Assembly: GCA_913776795.1 (NCBI GenBank)
Contig: CAJYRH010000583.1
Span: 1-13,264, forward strand
Direction of reading: 5' to 3'
From: an uncultured Pseudorhodoferax sp.
GTDB lineage: Bacteria > Pseudomonadota > Gammaproteobacteria > Burkholderiales > Burkholderiaceae
Length of the DNA: 13,264 bases
The position numbers were made by a program, and so were the translations under genes. The notes beneath the pieces were generated by a model. The model was not told where the DNA came from. It did not search any database and saw only the letters and a program-made list of their open reading frames with translations. How positions within the stretch are numbered: position 1 is the stretch's first letter; every line of letters begins with the position of its first letter. Of this stretch, positions 7,208-13,264 are shown piece after piece.

Positions 7208-9442
7208 ATGACGACAAACACTCCGGCCGCGCCGTCCCGCGCCGCCGACATCCAGCTGCTGCGCATTCGCTACCTGCGCGGCCCCAACATCTGGACCTAC
7301 CGCTCGGCCCTGGAAGTCTGGCTGGACCTGGGCGAGCTGGAAGACTTTCCCTCCAACCTGATCCCCGGCCTGACCGAACGCCTGGTGGCCATGCTGCCAG
7401 CGCTGGTCGAACACCACTGCGGCGTGGGCGAGCGTGGCGGCTTCCTGCAGCGCCTGGTCGAAGGCACCTGGGCCGGCCATGTGCTGGAACACGTGGTCAT
7501 CGAGTTGCTGAACCTGGCCGGCATGCCGACCGGATTCGGGCAAACCCGCAGCACGTCTCAGCGCGGTGTCTACCGCATGGTGTTCCGCGCGCGCGACGAG
7601 CAGGTCGCGCGCACGGCCCTGGCCTGCGGCCACCGGTTGTTGATGGCCGCCATCCACGGCGAGACCTTCGCCGTGCCCGTGGCGGTGGCCCAGATCCGCG
7701 CCAAGGTCGACGACTGCTACCTGGGCCCGAGCACCGCCTGCATCGTGGCCGCCGCGGCCGACCGGGGCATTCCGCACATCCGACTGAACGAGGGCAACCT
7801 CGTGCAGCTGGGCCACGGCGCGCGTCAGCGCCGCATCTGGACGGCCGAGACCGACAGGACCAGCGCCATCGCCGAAGGGATCGCCAGCGACAAGGACCTG
7901 ACCAAGACCCTGCTGGCCTCCTGCGGCGTACCCGTGCCCGAAGGCCAGGTCGTCAGCAGCCCGGCAGCGGCATGGGCGGCGGCGCAGGAGATCGGGCTTC
8001 CGGTCGTCGTCAAGCCCTCGGACGCGAACCATGGCCGCGGCGTGAGCCTGGACCTGTCCGAGCAGACCGATATCGAAAAGGCCTTTGGCGTGGCGGACGC
8101 CGAAGGCAGCGAGGTGCTGGTCGAGCGTTTCATCCGCGGCGACGAGCACCGCCTGCTGGTGGTCGGCGGCAAGGTCGTGGCGGCCGCACGCGGCGAGAGC
8201 CTGTCCATCACGGGCGACGGCCGCCAGACCGTGGCCCAGCTGATCGACAGCCAGCTCAACAGCGATCCGCGCCGTGGCGATGCCGAGGAATTCCCGCTGG
8301 AGACGATTGACCTCGAGAAGGACGGCGTGATGCGCCTGCTGCTCGAGCGCCAGGGCCTGGACGGCGCCGCGGTGCCGGCCAAGGGCCGTCGCGTGCTGGT
8401 CCAGCGCACCGGCAACGTGGCGATCGACTGCACGGACGAGGTGCATCCCGAGGTGGCCCACGCAGCGGCGCTGGCCGCCCGCGTGGTGGGCCTGGACATC
8501 GCCGGCATCGATCTCGTGGCTGAAGACATCGGCAAGCCGTTGCAGGCACAGGGCGGCGCCATCGTCGAGGTCAACGCGGGCCCTGGTCTGCTCATGCACC
8601 TCAAGCCCGCCGAAGGCGCACCGCGGCCTGTTGGCCAGGCCATCGTGGACCACCTGTTCGCCGATGACGAGAACGGCCGCATCCCCATCGTCGGCGTGGC
8701 CGGCACGCTGGGCACGGCGACCATCGCGCGGCTCGTCGCCTGGCTGCTGCACCTGTCGGGCCGCCGCGTGGGCCTGGCCTGCAGCGACGGCCTGTTCCTG
8801 GACAGCCGCCGCGTGGACGCCGGCAACTGCGCCGCCTGGGAGTCCGGCCATCGCCTGCTGATGAACCGCGCGATCCAGGCGGCCGTGCTGGAGAACGGCC
8901 CGGCCTCCATCCTGCGCGACGGCCTGGCCTACGACCGTTGCCAGGTCGGCATCGTGACCGACATGGGCGGCGCCAAGGAACTGGCTGAGTTCGACATCCA
9001 GGAAAGCGACCAGCTGGCCCGCGTGCTGCGCACCCAGGTCGACGTGGTTCTGCCCGATGGCGTGGCCGTGCTCAACGCAAGCGACCCGCGGGTTGCGGCG
9101 CTGGCCTCGCTGTGCGATGGCCAGGTCATCCTGTACGGCAAGGAAGCCGAGCTGCCCGCCATCATGGCGCACCGTGCCAACGGCGGCCGCGCCGTGCTGC
9201 TGCAGCAAGGCCAGCTGGTTCTGGCCACGGGCCTCAGCGTCACCGCCCTGTCGGGCATCCAGCAGCTGAGCGCACGCCGCGGCAAGATGCGCGACGACAA
9301 GCTGGTGTGCAGCGTGCTCGCCGCCGTGGCCGCGGCCTGGGCCCTGCAGATCTCGCCGGACCTGATCTCCGCCGGACTCAAGACCTTCGAGCTCGATCCC
9401 GGATCGACCACCCGTACCGCAAGAACCCTGGCCGCACGCTGA
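7208..9442 (+). CDS. cphA': Cyanophycin synthetase-like protein CphA' (truncated, Mur-ligase site degenerate)
   Basis: A 744-residue paralogue of the gene that follows. Order: N-terminal domain to about 180, ATP-grasp domain to about 490, then part of a Mur-ligase domain. The N domain is the cyanobacterial CphA type: RYLRGPNIW, PSNLIPGLTERL, then H91-VL-E94-H95-VVI-E99, an HxxEH motif, and GMPTGFGQTR. The ATP-grasp looks intact: DKDLTK at 228-233, KPSDANHGRG at 269-278, E454-V-N456. The Mur P-loop is lost: GTLGTAT at 499-505 replaces GTNGKTT, with Thr503 in place of the essential lysine. ENGPAS (from 562) replaces ETARGG, and the Mur C-terminal domain is absent. It probably can add Asp but not Arg by itself. 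Cupriavidus necator H16 carries a comparable cphA/cphA' pair, and cyanobacterial CphA2 is also shortened. The stop overlaps an in-frame ATG of the next gene (TGATG). Confidence 0.88.
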   Translation: MTTNTPAAPSRAADIQLLRIRYLRGPNIWTYRSALEVWLDLGELEDFPSNLIPGLTERLVAMLPALVEHHCGVGERGGFLQRLVEGTWAGHVLEHVVIELLNLAGMPTGFGQTRSTSQRGVYRMVFRARDEQVARTALACGHRLLMAAIHGETFAVPVAVAQIRAKVDDCYLGPSTACIVAAAADRGIPHIRLNEGNLVQLGHGARQRRIWTAETDRTSAIAEGIASDKDLTKTLLASCGVPVPEGQVVSSPAAAWAAAQEIGLPVVVKPSDANHGRGVSLDLSEQTDIEKAFGVADAEGSEVLVERFIRGDEHRLLVVGGKVVAAARGESLSITGDGRQTVAQLIDSQLNSDPRRGDAEEFPLETIDLEKDGVMRLLLERQGLDGAAVPAKGRRVLVQRTGNVAIDCTDEVHPEVAHAAALAARVVGLDIAGIDLVAEDIGKPLQAQGGAIVEVNAGPGLLMHLKPAEGAPRPVGQAIVDHLFADDENGRIPIVGVAGTLGTATIARLVAWLLHLSGRRVGLACSDGLFLDSRRVDAGNCAAWESGHRLLMNRAIQAAVLENGPASILRDGLAYDRCQVGIVTDMGGAKELAEFDIQESDQLARVLRTQVDVVLPDGVAVLNASDPRVAALASLCDGQVILYGKEAELPAIMAHRANGGRAVLLQQGQLVLATGLSVTALSGIQQLSARRGKMRDDKLVCSVLAAVAAAWALQISPDLISAGLKTFELDPGSTTRTARTLAAR

Positions 9443-9489
9443 TGCCCCCCAACGACGACAACAGCTTCGTGCAAGCACGAGACAACACC

Positions 9490-12072
9490 ATGCACATTTC
9501 TCGCGTGCGGGCCCTGCGCGGCCCCAACCTGTGGAGCCGCCATACGGCGCTGGAGGCCATCGTCTCCTGCGCACCACCGGAGCGCTCCATCGTCGAACTG
9601 CCGGGCTTCGAGATTGCCGTGCGCGCGCGCTTTCCGACCATCGGCACGCTGCGCTCGGGCCCCGACACCGGCCCGGTGGCCCTCGCCCACGTCCTGGAAA
9701 GCGCAGCATTGGCGTTGCAGGCCCAGGCTGGCTGCCCCGTCACCTTCAGCCGCACTGCTGCCACGCTGGAGCCGGGCATCTACCAGGTCGTGGTCGGCTA
9801 CAGCGAGGAGGCCGTGGGCCGCCGCGCGCTCGAGCAGGCCGAGGCGCTGATCCAGGCCACGCTGCAGAGCGAGCCCTTCGACGTCGAGGCGGCCATTGCC
9901 GAACTGCGCGCACTGGACGAGGACGAACGCCTGGGTCCGAGCACGGGCTGCATCGTCGAGGCGGCCGTGGCGCGCGGGATTCCATACCGCCGGCTGACGC
10001 GCGGCTCCATGGTTCAGTTCGGCTGGGGCTCGCAACAGCGCCGCATCCAGGCCGCCGAACTCGACGCGACCAGCGCCGTCTCCGAGTCCATCGCACAGGA
10101 CAAGGACCTGACCAAGAAGCTGCTGCATGCTGCGGGCGTGCCGGTGCCGCACGGCCGGCCAGTGGCCACCGCGGAGGAGGCGTGGGCGGTGGCCCAGCAG
10201 ATCGGCCTGCCTGTGGTGGTCAAGCCGCAGGACGGCAACCAGGGCAAGGGCGTGACGGTCAACATCGTCGATCGGGCGCACCTGGAAGGCGCCTTTGCCG
10301 CCGCCGCCGAACATGGCGAGGTCATGGTCGAGCAGTACCTGCCCGGCAGCGACTTCCGCCTGCTGGTCGTTGGCGACAAGCTGGTCGCGGCATCGCGGCG
10401 CGACCCGCCGCAGGTCACCGGCGACGGCGAGCACACGGTGCGCGCGCTCGTGGACATGGTCAACGCCGACCCTCGCCGCGGCGATGGCCATGCCACGGCG
10501 CTGACCAAGATCCGCTTCGACGACATCGCGATCGCGCGCCTGGGCGTACAGGGGCTGCAGCCCGACTCCGTGCCGAAGAAGGGCCAGCGCGTGATCCTGC
10601 GCAACAACGCCAACCTGTCCACAGGTGGGACCGCCACCGACGTGACCGACGATGTGCACCCGGCCATTGCCGCGCACGCCGTGGCCGCCGCGCAAATGGT
10701 CGGCCTGGACATCTGCGGCGTGGACCTGGTGAGCGAGACCGTGCTCAAGCCGCTGGAGCAGCAGCGTGGCGGCATCGTCGAAGTGAACGCCGCGCCCGGC
10801 CTGCGCATGCACCTGTCGCCTTCGTACGGCAAGGTCCGCAATGTGGGACAGGCCATCGTCGACACGCTCTACGGCGCTGGCGAAGACGGTCGCATTCCGG
10901 TGGTGGCAGTGACGGGCACCAACGGCAAGACCACGACCACCCGGCTGATCGCGCACCTCTTCACAGCCGCCGGCCTGCGCGTAGGCATGACCAACACCGA
11001 CGGCGTCTACGTGGACGGCCGCCAGATCGACAGCGGGGACTGCAGCGGCCCGCGCAGCGCACGCAACGTGCTGATGCACCCCGATGTGGACGCGGCCGTG
11101 TTCGAGACCGCGCGCGGCGGCATGCTGCGCGAGGGTCTGGGCTTCGACCAGTGCCAGGTGGCCGTCGTCACCAATATCGGAGCGGGCGACCACCTCGGGC
11201 TGAACTACATCACCACGGTGGAAGACCTGGCCGTGCTCAAGCGCGTCATCGTGCAGAACGTGGCCACCAGCGGCTATGCCGTGCTCAACGCTGCCGACGC
11301 GAACGTTGCCGCCATGGCGGCCATCTGTCCGGGCCAGGTGATCTTCTTCGCCGCCGACCGCCACCACCACGTCATGGCCACGCACCGCGCCCAGGGCCGG
11401 CGCACCGTGCATGTGGACGGCGACCACCTGGTGGCGGCCGTCGGATCCTGGCGCGAGACGATCGCGCTGCGCGACATCCCCATCACGCGCGGCGGCACCA
11501 TCGGCTTTCAGGTCGAGAACGCGATGGCCTCGGTCGCCGCGGCCTGGGCCGCCGGTCTGTCGTGGGACGCGGTGCGCCGCGGCCTCGCCAGCTTCGCCAA
11601 CGATGCCGACAACGCGCCGGGCCGCTTCAACGTGATGGACTACCGCGGCGCCACCGTGATCGCCGACTATGGCCACAACCCCGATGCCATGCGCGCCCTG
11701 GTCGCCGCGGTGGACGCCATGCCGGCATGCCGGCGCAGCGTGGTCATCAGCGGCGCGGGCGACCGGCGCGACGAGGACATCCGCGAGCAGACGGCCATCC
11801 TGGGCAACGCCTTCGACCATGTGATCCTGTACCAGGACGCCTGCCAGCGGGGCCGCGCCGACGGCGAGGTGCTGGCGCTGCTCCGTGAGGGCCTGGCCCA
11901 GGCCAGCCGCACGCGCGAAGTCGACGAGGTCCACGGCGAATTCAAGGCCATCGACCATGCACTGGCTGCGCTGCAACCAGGCGACCTCTGCCTGGTGCTG
12001 GTCGATCAAGTCGAGGAGGCGCTGGCCCACCTGGCGCGCTGCGTCGGCGAAGCAGCCGCGGTCCCGGCCTGA
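9490..12072 (+). CDS. cphA: Cyanophycin synthetase, full length (CphA)
   Basis: CphA polymerises L-Asp and L-Arg with ATP into cyanophycin, a cytoplasmic nitrogen and carbon store. The ATP-grasp domain adds Asp to the backbone and the Mur-ligase domain adds Arg to the side chain. With the ATG at 9490 it has 860 residues. It begins MHISRVRALRGPNLWSRHT; an earlier ATG at 9442, overlapping the cphA' stop, would add 16 residues. The ATP-grasp has DKDLTK (204-209), KPQDGNQGKG (245-254) and E431-V-N433. The Mur domain has the P-loop GTNGKTTT from 476 with K480, ETARGG from E539, GDHLG with H568, DYGHNP with H729, and GAGDRRDED. All nucleotide sites look intact. The N domain is unusual: H67-VL-E70 is followed by Ser71 rather than His, and the EHxC/RGGFL/EGTW block present in CphA' is missing. 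It is co-transcribed with cphA'. Confidence 0.93.
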   Translation: MHISRVRALRGPNLWSRHTALEAIVSCAPPERSIVELPGFEIAVRARFPTIGTLRSGPDTGPVALAHVLESAALALQAQAGCPVTFSRTAATLEPGIYQVVVGYSEEAVGRRALEQAEALIQATLQSEPFDVEAAIAELRALDEDERLGPSTGCIVEAAVARGIPYRRLTRGSMVQFGWGSQQRRIQAAELDATSAVSESIAQDKDLTKKLLHAAGVPVPHGRPVATAEEAWAVAQQIGLPVVVKPQDGNQGKGVTVNIVDRAHLEGAFAAAAEHGEVMVEQYLPGSDFRLLVVGDKLVAASRRDPPQVTGDGEHTVRALVDMVNADPRRGDGHATALTKIRFDDIAIARLGVQGLQPDSVPKKGQRVILRNNANLSTGGTATDVTDDVHPAIAAHAVAAAQMVGLDICGVDLVSETVLKPLEQQRGGIVEVNAAPGLRMHLSPSYGKVRNVGQAIVDTLYGAGEDGRIPVVAVTGTNGKTTTTRLIAHLFTAAGLRVGMTNTDGVYVDGRQIDSGDCSGPRSARNVLMHPDVDAAVFETARGGMLREGLGFDQCQVAVVTNIGAGDHLGLNYITTVEDLAVLKRVIVQNVATSGYAVLNAADANVAAMAAICPGQVIFFAADRHHHVMATHRAQGRRTVHVDGDHLVAAVGSWRETIALRDIPITRGGTIGFQVENAMASVAAAWAAGLSWDAVRRGLASFANDADNAPGRFNVMDYRGATVIADYGHNPDAMRALVAAVDAMPACRRSVVISGAGDRRDEDIREQTAILGNAFDHVILYQDACQRGRADGEVLALLREGLAQASRTREVDEVHGEFKAIDHALAALQPGDLCLVLVDQVEEALAHLARCVGEAAAVPA

Positions 12073-12097
12073 CGCGTTTCGAAACGGTTTCGGCGCG

Positions 12098-12120
12098 GCC
12101 TGCAGGCAAAGCCTGCAGGC
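12098..12120. repeat. Doubled palindrome GCCTGCAGGC-AAA-GCCTGCAGGC
   Basis: The 10-bp self-complementary word GCCTGCAGGC occurs twice, separated by AAA, so it is both a direct and an inverted repeat and can form a 10-bp hairpin with a 3-base loop. It ends immediately before the -10-like TAAAAT and covers the -35 position. No T-run follows on the plus strand, so it is not a classical terminator for cphA. Confidence 0.75.
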
Positions 12121-12126
12121 TAAAAT
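12121..12126 (+). promoter_or_regulatory. Probable -10 element of the min operon promoter
   Basis: TAAAAT lies 25 bases before the minC ATG (12152) and is the only good -10 match in the 79-bp gap after cphA. Transcription would start near 12132, leaving a leader of about 20 bases without a clear Shine-Dalgarno. No consensus -35 is seen at 16-18 bp spacing; that position is filled by the doubled palindrome. Confidence 0.45.
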
Positions 12127-12151
12127 CCGCCATTTGTCGAAACCGTCCTCC

Positions 12152-12892
12152 ATGTCCGCTGCACCTGCAGGGCACGCACGTGCCAGCTTCGACTTCAAGA
12201 GCGCCAGCCTGCCGCTGATCTCGGTGGTGCTCAAGACCCCGAATCTCGCGGTGCTGTCGCAGGAATTGCAGGCCCGCTTCGGCGAGACGCCCGATTTCTT
12301 CGACCAGGATCCGGCCGTGATCGTGCTCACGCAGATCGCGCAGGACCCCACTCCGCTGAGTTTCTCGGTGCTGCTCACGCTGCTCAGGCACTACCGGCTG
12401 CGCCCCTTCGGCATCCATGGCGGCAGCCTGGCGCACAAGGAGCAGGCGGCAGCCGTCGGGCTCATGGATTTGCCGGAAATTTCCTCGTCCGCCGTGGCCG
12501 TGTCGGGCGATTCGCCCGCGCCCGCCCCTGTGGCAGTGCCTGCCCCGGCTGCCGCAGCTGCGAATGGCACCATGGTGGTCGACCGCCCGCTCCGTTCAGG
12601 CCAGCAGGTCTACGCGCGCGGCTGCGACCTGATCGTGCTGCAGGCCGTGAACTTCGGCGCCGAGATCATTGCCGACGGCAACATCCACGTGTACGCACCG
12701 CTGCGTGGCCGGGCGATTGCCGGCGCGCGCGGCAACACGGACGCGCGCATCTTCAGCACCTGCATGGAAGCACAGCTGATCTCCATCGCTGGCATCTACC
12801 GCACCAGCGAAGTCGCCCTGCCTGCAGAAGTGCTGGGCAAGCCCGCCCAGGTCCGCCTGTCCGGCGAGAGCCTGGTGCTCGACCCCATCTGA
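12152..12892 (+). CDS. minC: Septum site-determining protein MinC
   Basis: MinC inhibits FtsZ polymerisation near the cell poles as a partner of MinD, and so places the division septum at mid-cell. The 246-residue protein has the FtsZ-inhibiting N domain (about 10-105, including SLPLISVVLKTPN and a conserved RPFGIHGG), then an Ala/Pro linker (about 110-140), then the C-terminal beta-helix domain that dimerises and binds MinD. Conserved there are RSGQ (148-151), YARGCDLIVL, GAEIIADGNIHVYAPLRGRA and ARIFSTCMEAQLISIAG. The length is typical. The ATG at 12152 is preferred because family similarity starts shortly after it, although the frame is open further upstream inside cphA. It leads the min operon; minD follows after 34 bp. 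Confidence 0.95.
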   Translation: MSAAPAGHARASFDFKSASLPLISVVLKTPNLAVLSQELQARFGETPDFFDQDPAVIVLTQIAQDPTPLSFSVLLTLLRHYRLRPFGIHGGSLAHKEQAAAVGLMDLPEISSSAVAVSGDSPAPAPVAVPAPAAAAANGTMVVDRPLRSGQQVYARGCDLIVLQAVNFGAEIIADGNIHVYAPLRGRAIAGARGNTDARIFSTCMEAQLISIAGIYRTSEVALPAEVLGKPAQVRLSGESLVLDPI

Positions 12893-12906
12893 ACCATCCT
12901 CCCTTC

Positions 12907-12916
12907 GAACAAAGGA
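12907..12916 (+). promoter_or_regulatory. Shine-Dalgarno of minD
   Basis: AAAGGA at 12911-12916 lies ten bases before the ATG at 12927, inside the 34-bp gap after minC. It supports this start and fits independent translation initiation within the min operon. Confidence 0.6.
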
Positions 12917-12926
12917 CCTCCATTCC

Positions 12927-13264
12927 ATGAGCAAGATCATCGTGGTCACCTCCGGCAAGGGAGGCGTGGGCAAGACCACCACCAGCGCCAGTTTCTCGTC
13001 CGGCCTGGCCTTGAGAGGCCACAAGACGGTGGTGATCGACTTCGACGTCGGCCTGCGCAACCTGGACCTGATCATGGGCTGCGAGCGCCGCGTGGTCTAT
13101 GACCTGATCAACGTGATCCACAACGAGGCCAACCTGAACCAGGCCCTGATCAAGGACAAGCAGTGCGAGAACCTGTTCGTGCTGGCGGCCTCGCAGACGC
13201 GCGACAAGGACGCGCTGACGCAGGACGGCGTGGAGAAGGTGCTCAAGGACCTGGCCGAGATGGG
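12927..13264 (+). CDS. minD: Septum site-determining ATPase MinD, N-terminal part (3' truncated by window edge)
   Basis: The frame is open from the ATG at 12927 to the window end, giving 112 complete codons of an expected 270 or so. MinD is the membrane-bound ATPase that recruits MinC and oscillates under MinE. It begins MSKIIVVTSGKGGVGKTTT, with the deviant Walker A of the ParA/MinD family at 10-18 (signature Lys11, P-loop Lys16). It continues with VVIDFDVGLRNLDLIMG (D38, D40), the switch I region, then YDLINVIHNEANLNQALIKD and LFVLAASQTRDKDALT. All positions match full-length MinD, with no sign of damage. An AAAGGA site precedes the start. The amphipathic C-terminal helix and minE would lie beyond the edge. 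Confidence 0.96.
   Translation, partial: MSKIIVVTSGKGGVGKTTTSASFSSGLALRGHKTVVIDFDVGLRNLDLIMGCERRVVYDLINVIHNEANLNQALIKDKQCENLFVLAASQTRDKDALTQDGVEKVLKDLAEM

Larger units (their letters stand above)
12084..12146. repeat. Outer 9-bp inverted repeat bracketing the minC promoter
   Basis: ACGGTTTCG at 12084-12092 is the exact reverse complement of CGAAACCGT at 12138-12146, with 45 bases between. The left arm overlaps a 12-bp perfect palindrome, CGTTTCGAAACG, at 12075-12086. The arms enclose an inner hairpin and the -10 element and lie between the cphA stop and the minC ATG. An operator-like or RNA-structure role is possible. Chance cannot be excluded. Confidence 0.5.

Noticed and set aside
7125..7217. 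31-residue N-terminal extension of the ABC transporter from TTG 7217
   Set aside because: It would overlap the divergent cphA' start, and the extra residues look like antisense of GC-rich DNA. It cannot be fully excluded because neither start has a good Shine-Dalgarno.
7208..9442. CphA' as a pseudogene
   Set aside because: There is no frameshift or premature stop. The ATP-grasp and N-domain motifs are well kept and the gene is tightly coupled to cphA, so it is probably functional.
7127..12378. Very long minus-strand open frames (hundreds of codons up to over 1,100) opposite cphA' and cphA
   Set aside because: They mirror the GC-rich third positions of the real genes. Their translations are Ala/Arg/His/Gln-rich without any family motif, while the plus strand encodes clear cyanophycin synthetases.

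Overview
The window looks like chromosomal DNA from a beta-proteobacterium of the Burkholderiales, most likely the Comamonadaceae. The evidence is a high GC content with strong third-position GC, a minC-minD pair with beta-proteobacterial-type sequence, a GC-rich intergenic repeat of a kind I recall from Acidovorax/Variovorax-type genomes, and a tandem pair of cyanophycin synthetase genes as known in Ralstonia/Cupriavidus. There are no transposases, tRNAs, rRNAs or CRISPR arrays. The genus cannot be fixed from the sequence alone.

Layout: (1) 1-405, the 3' end of a type II secretion gspF gene. (2) 406-589, an intergenic stretch holding the repeat. (3) 590-1498, a HAD-type cytosolic 5'-nucleotidase. 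(4) 1739-3505, an SbmA/BacA/YddA-like ABC transporter with fused permease and ATPase. (5) 3515-4231 on the minus strand, an unrecognised Pro/Ala-rich, probably disordered protein, preceded by a near-perfect sigma-28 (FliA) promoter. (6) 4369-7124 on the minus strand, a two-gene operon of an ABC exporter-type half transporter with an N-terminal zinc ribbon, then a DUF1854 protein. (7) Divergent from it, 7208-12072, two tandem cyanophycin synthetase paralogues: a truncated one (cphA') and a full-length one (cphA). (8) 12073-12151, a structured promoter region. (9) 12152-13264, minC and the start of minD; minE would be expected just past the edge.

The central module (4369-12072) is a cyanophycin (multi-L-arginyl-poly-L-aspartate) island. 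The two synthetases look complementary. The full-length CphA has intact ATP-grasp and Mur-ligase nucleotide sites, but its N-terminal domain lacks the HxxEH motif. CphA' keeps HxxEH and the ATP-grasp, but its Mur P-loop is destroyed and its Mur C-terminal domain is missing. This suggests an obligate two-subunit enzyme with divided labour. The divergent ABC transporter/DUF1854 operon belongs to families that co-occur with cyanophycin genes, but their role is unknown. No cyanophycinase or isoaspartyl dipeptidase gene lies in the window. The flanking genes (T2SS, 5'-nucleotidase, YddA-like transporter, min genes) look like ordinary core-genome neighbours.
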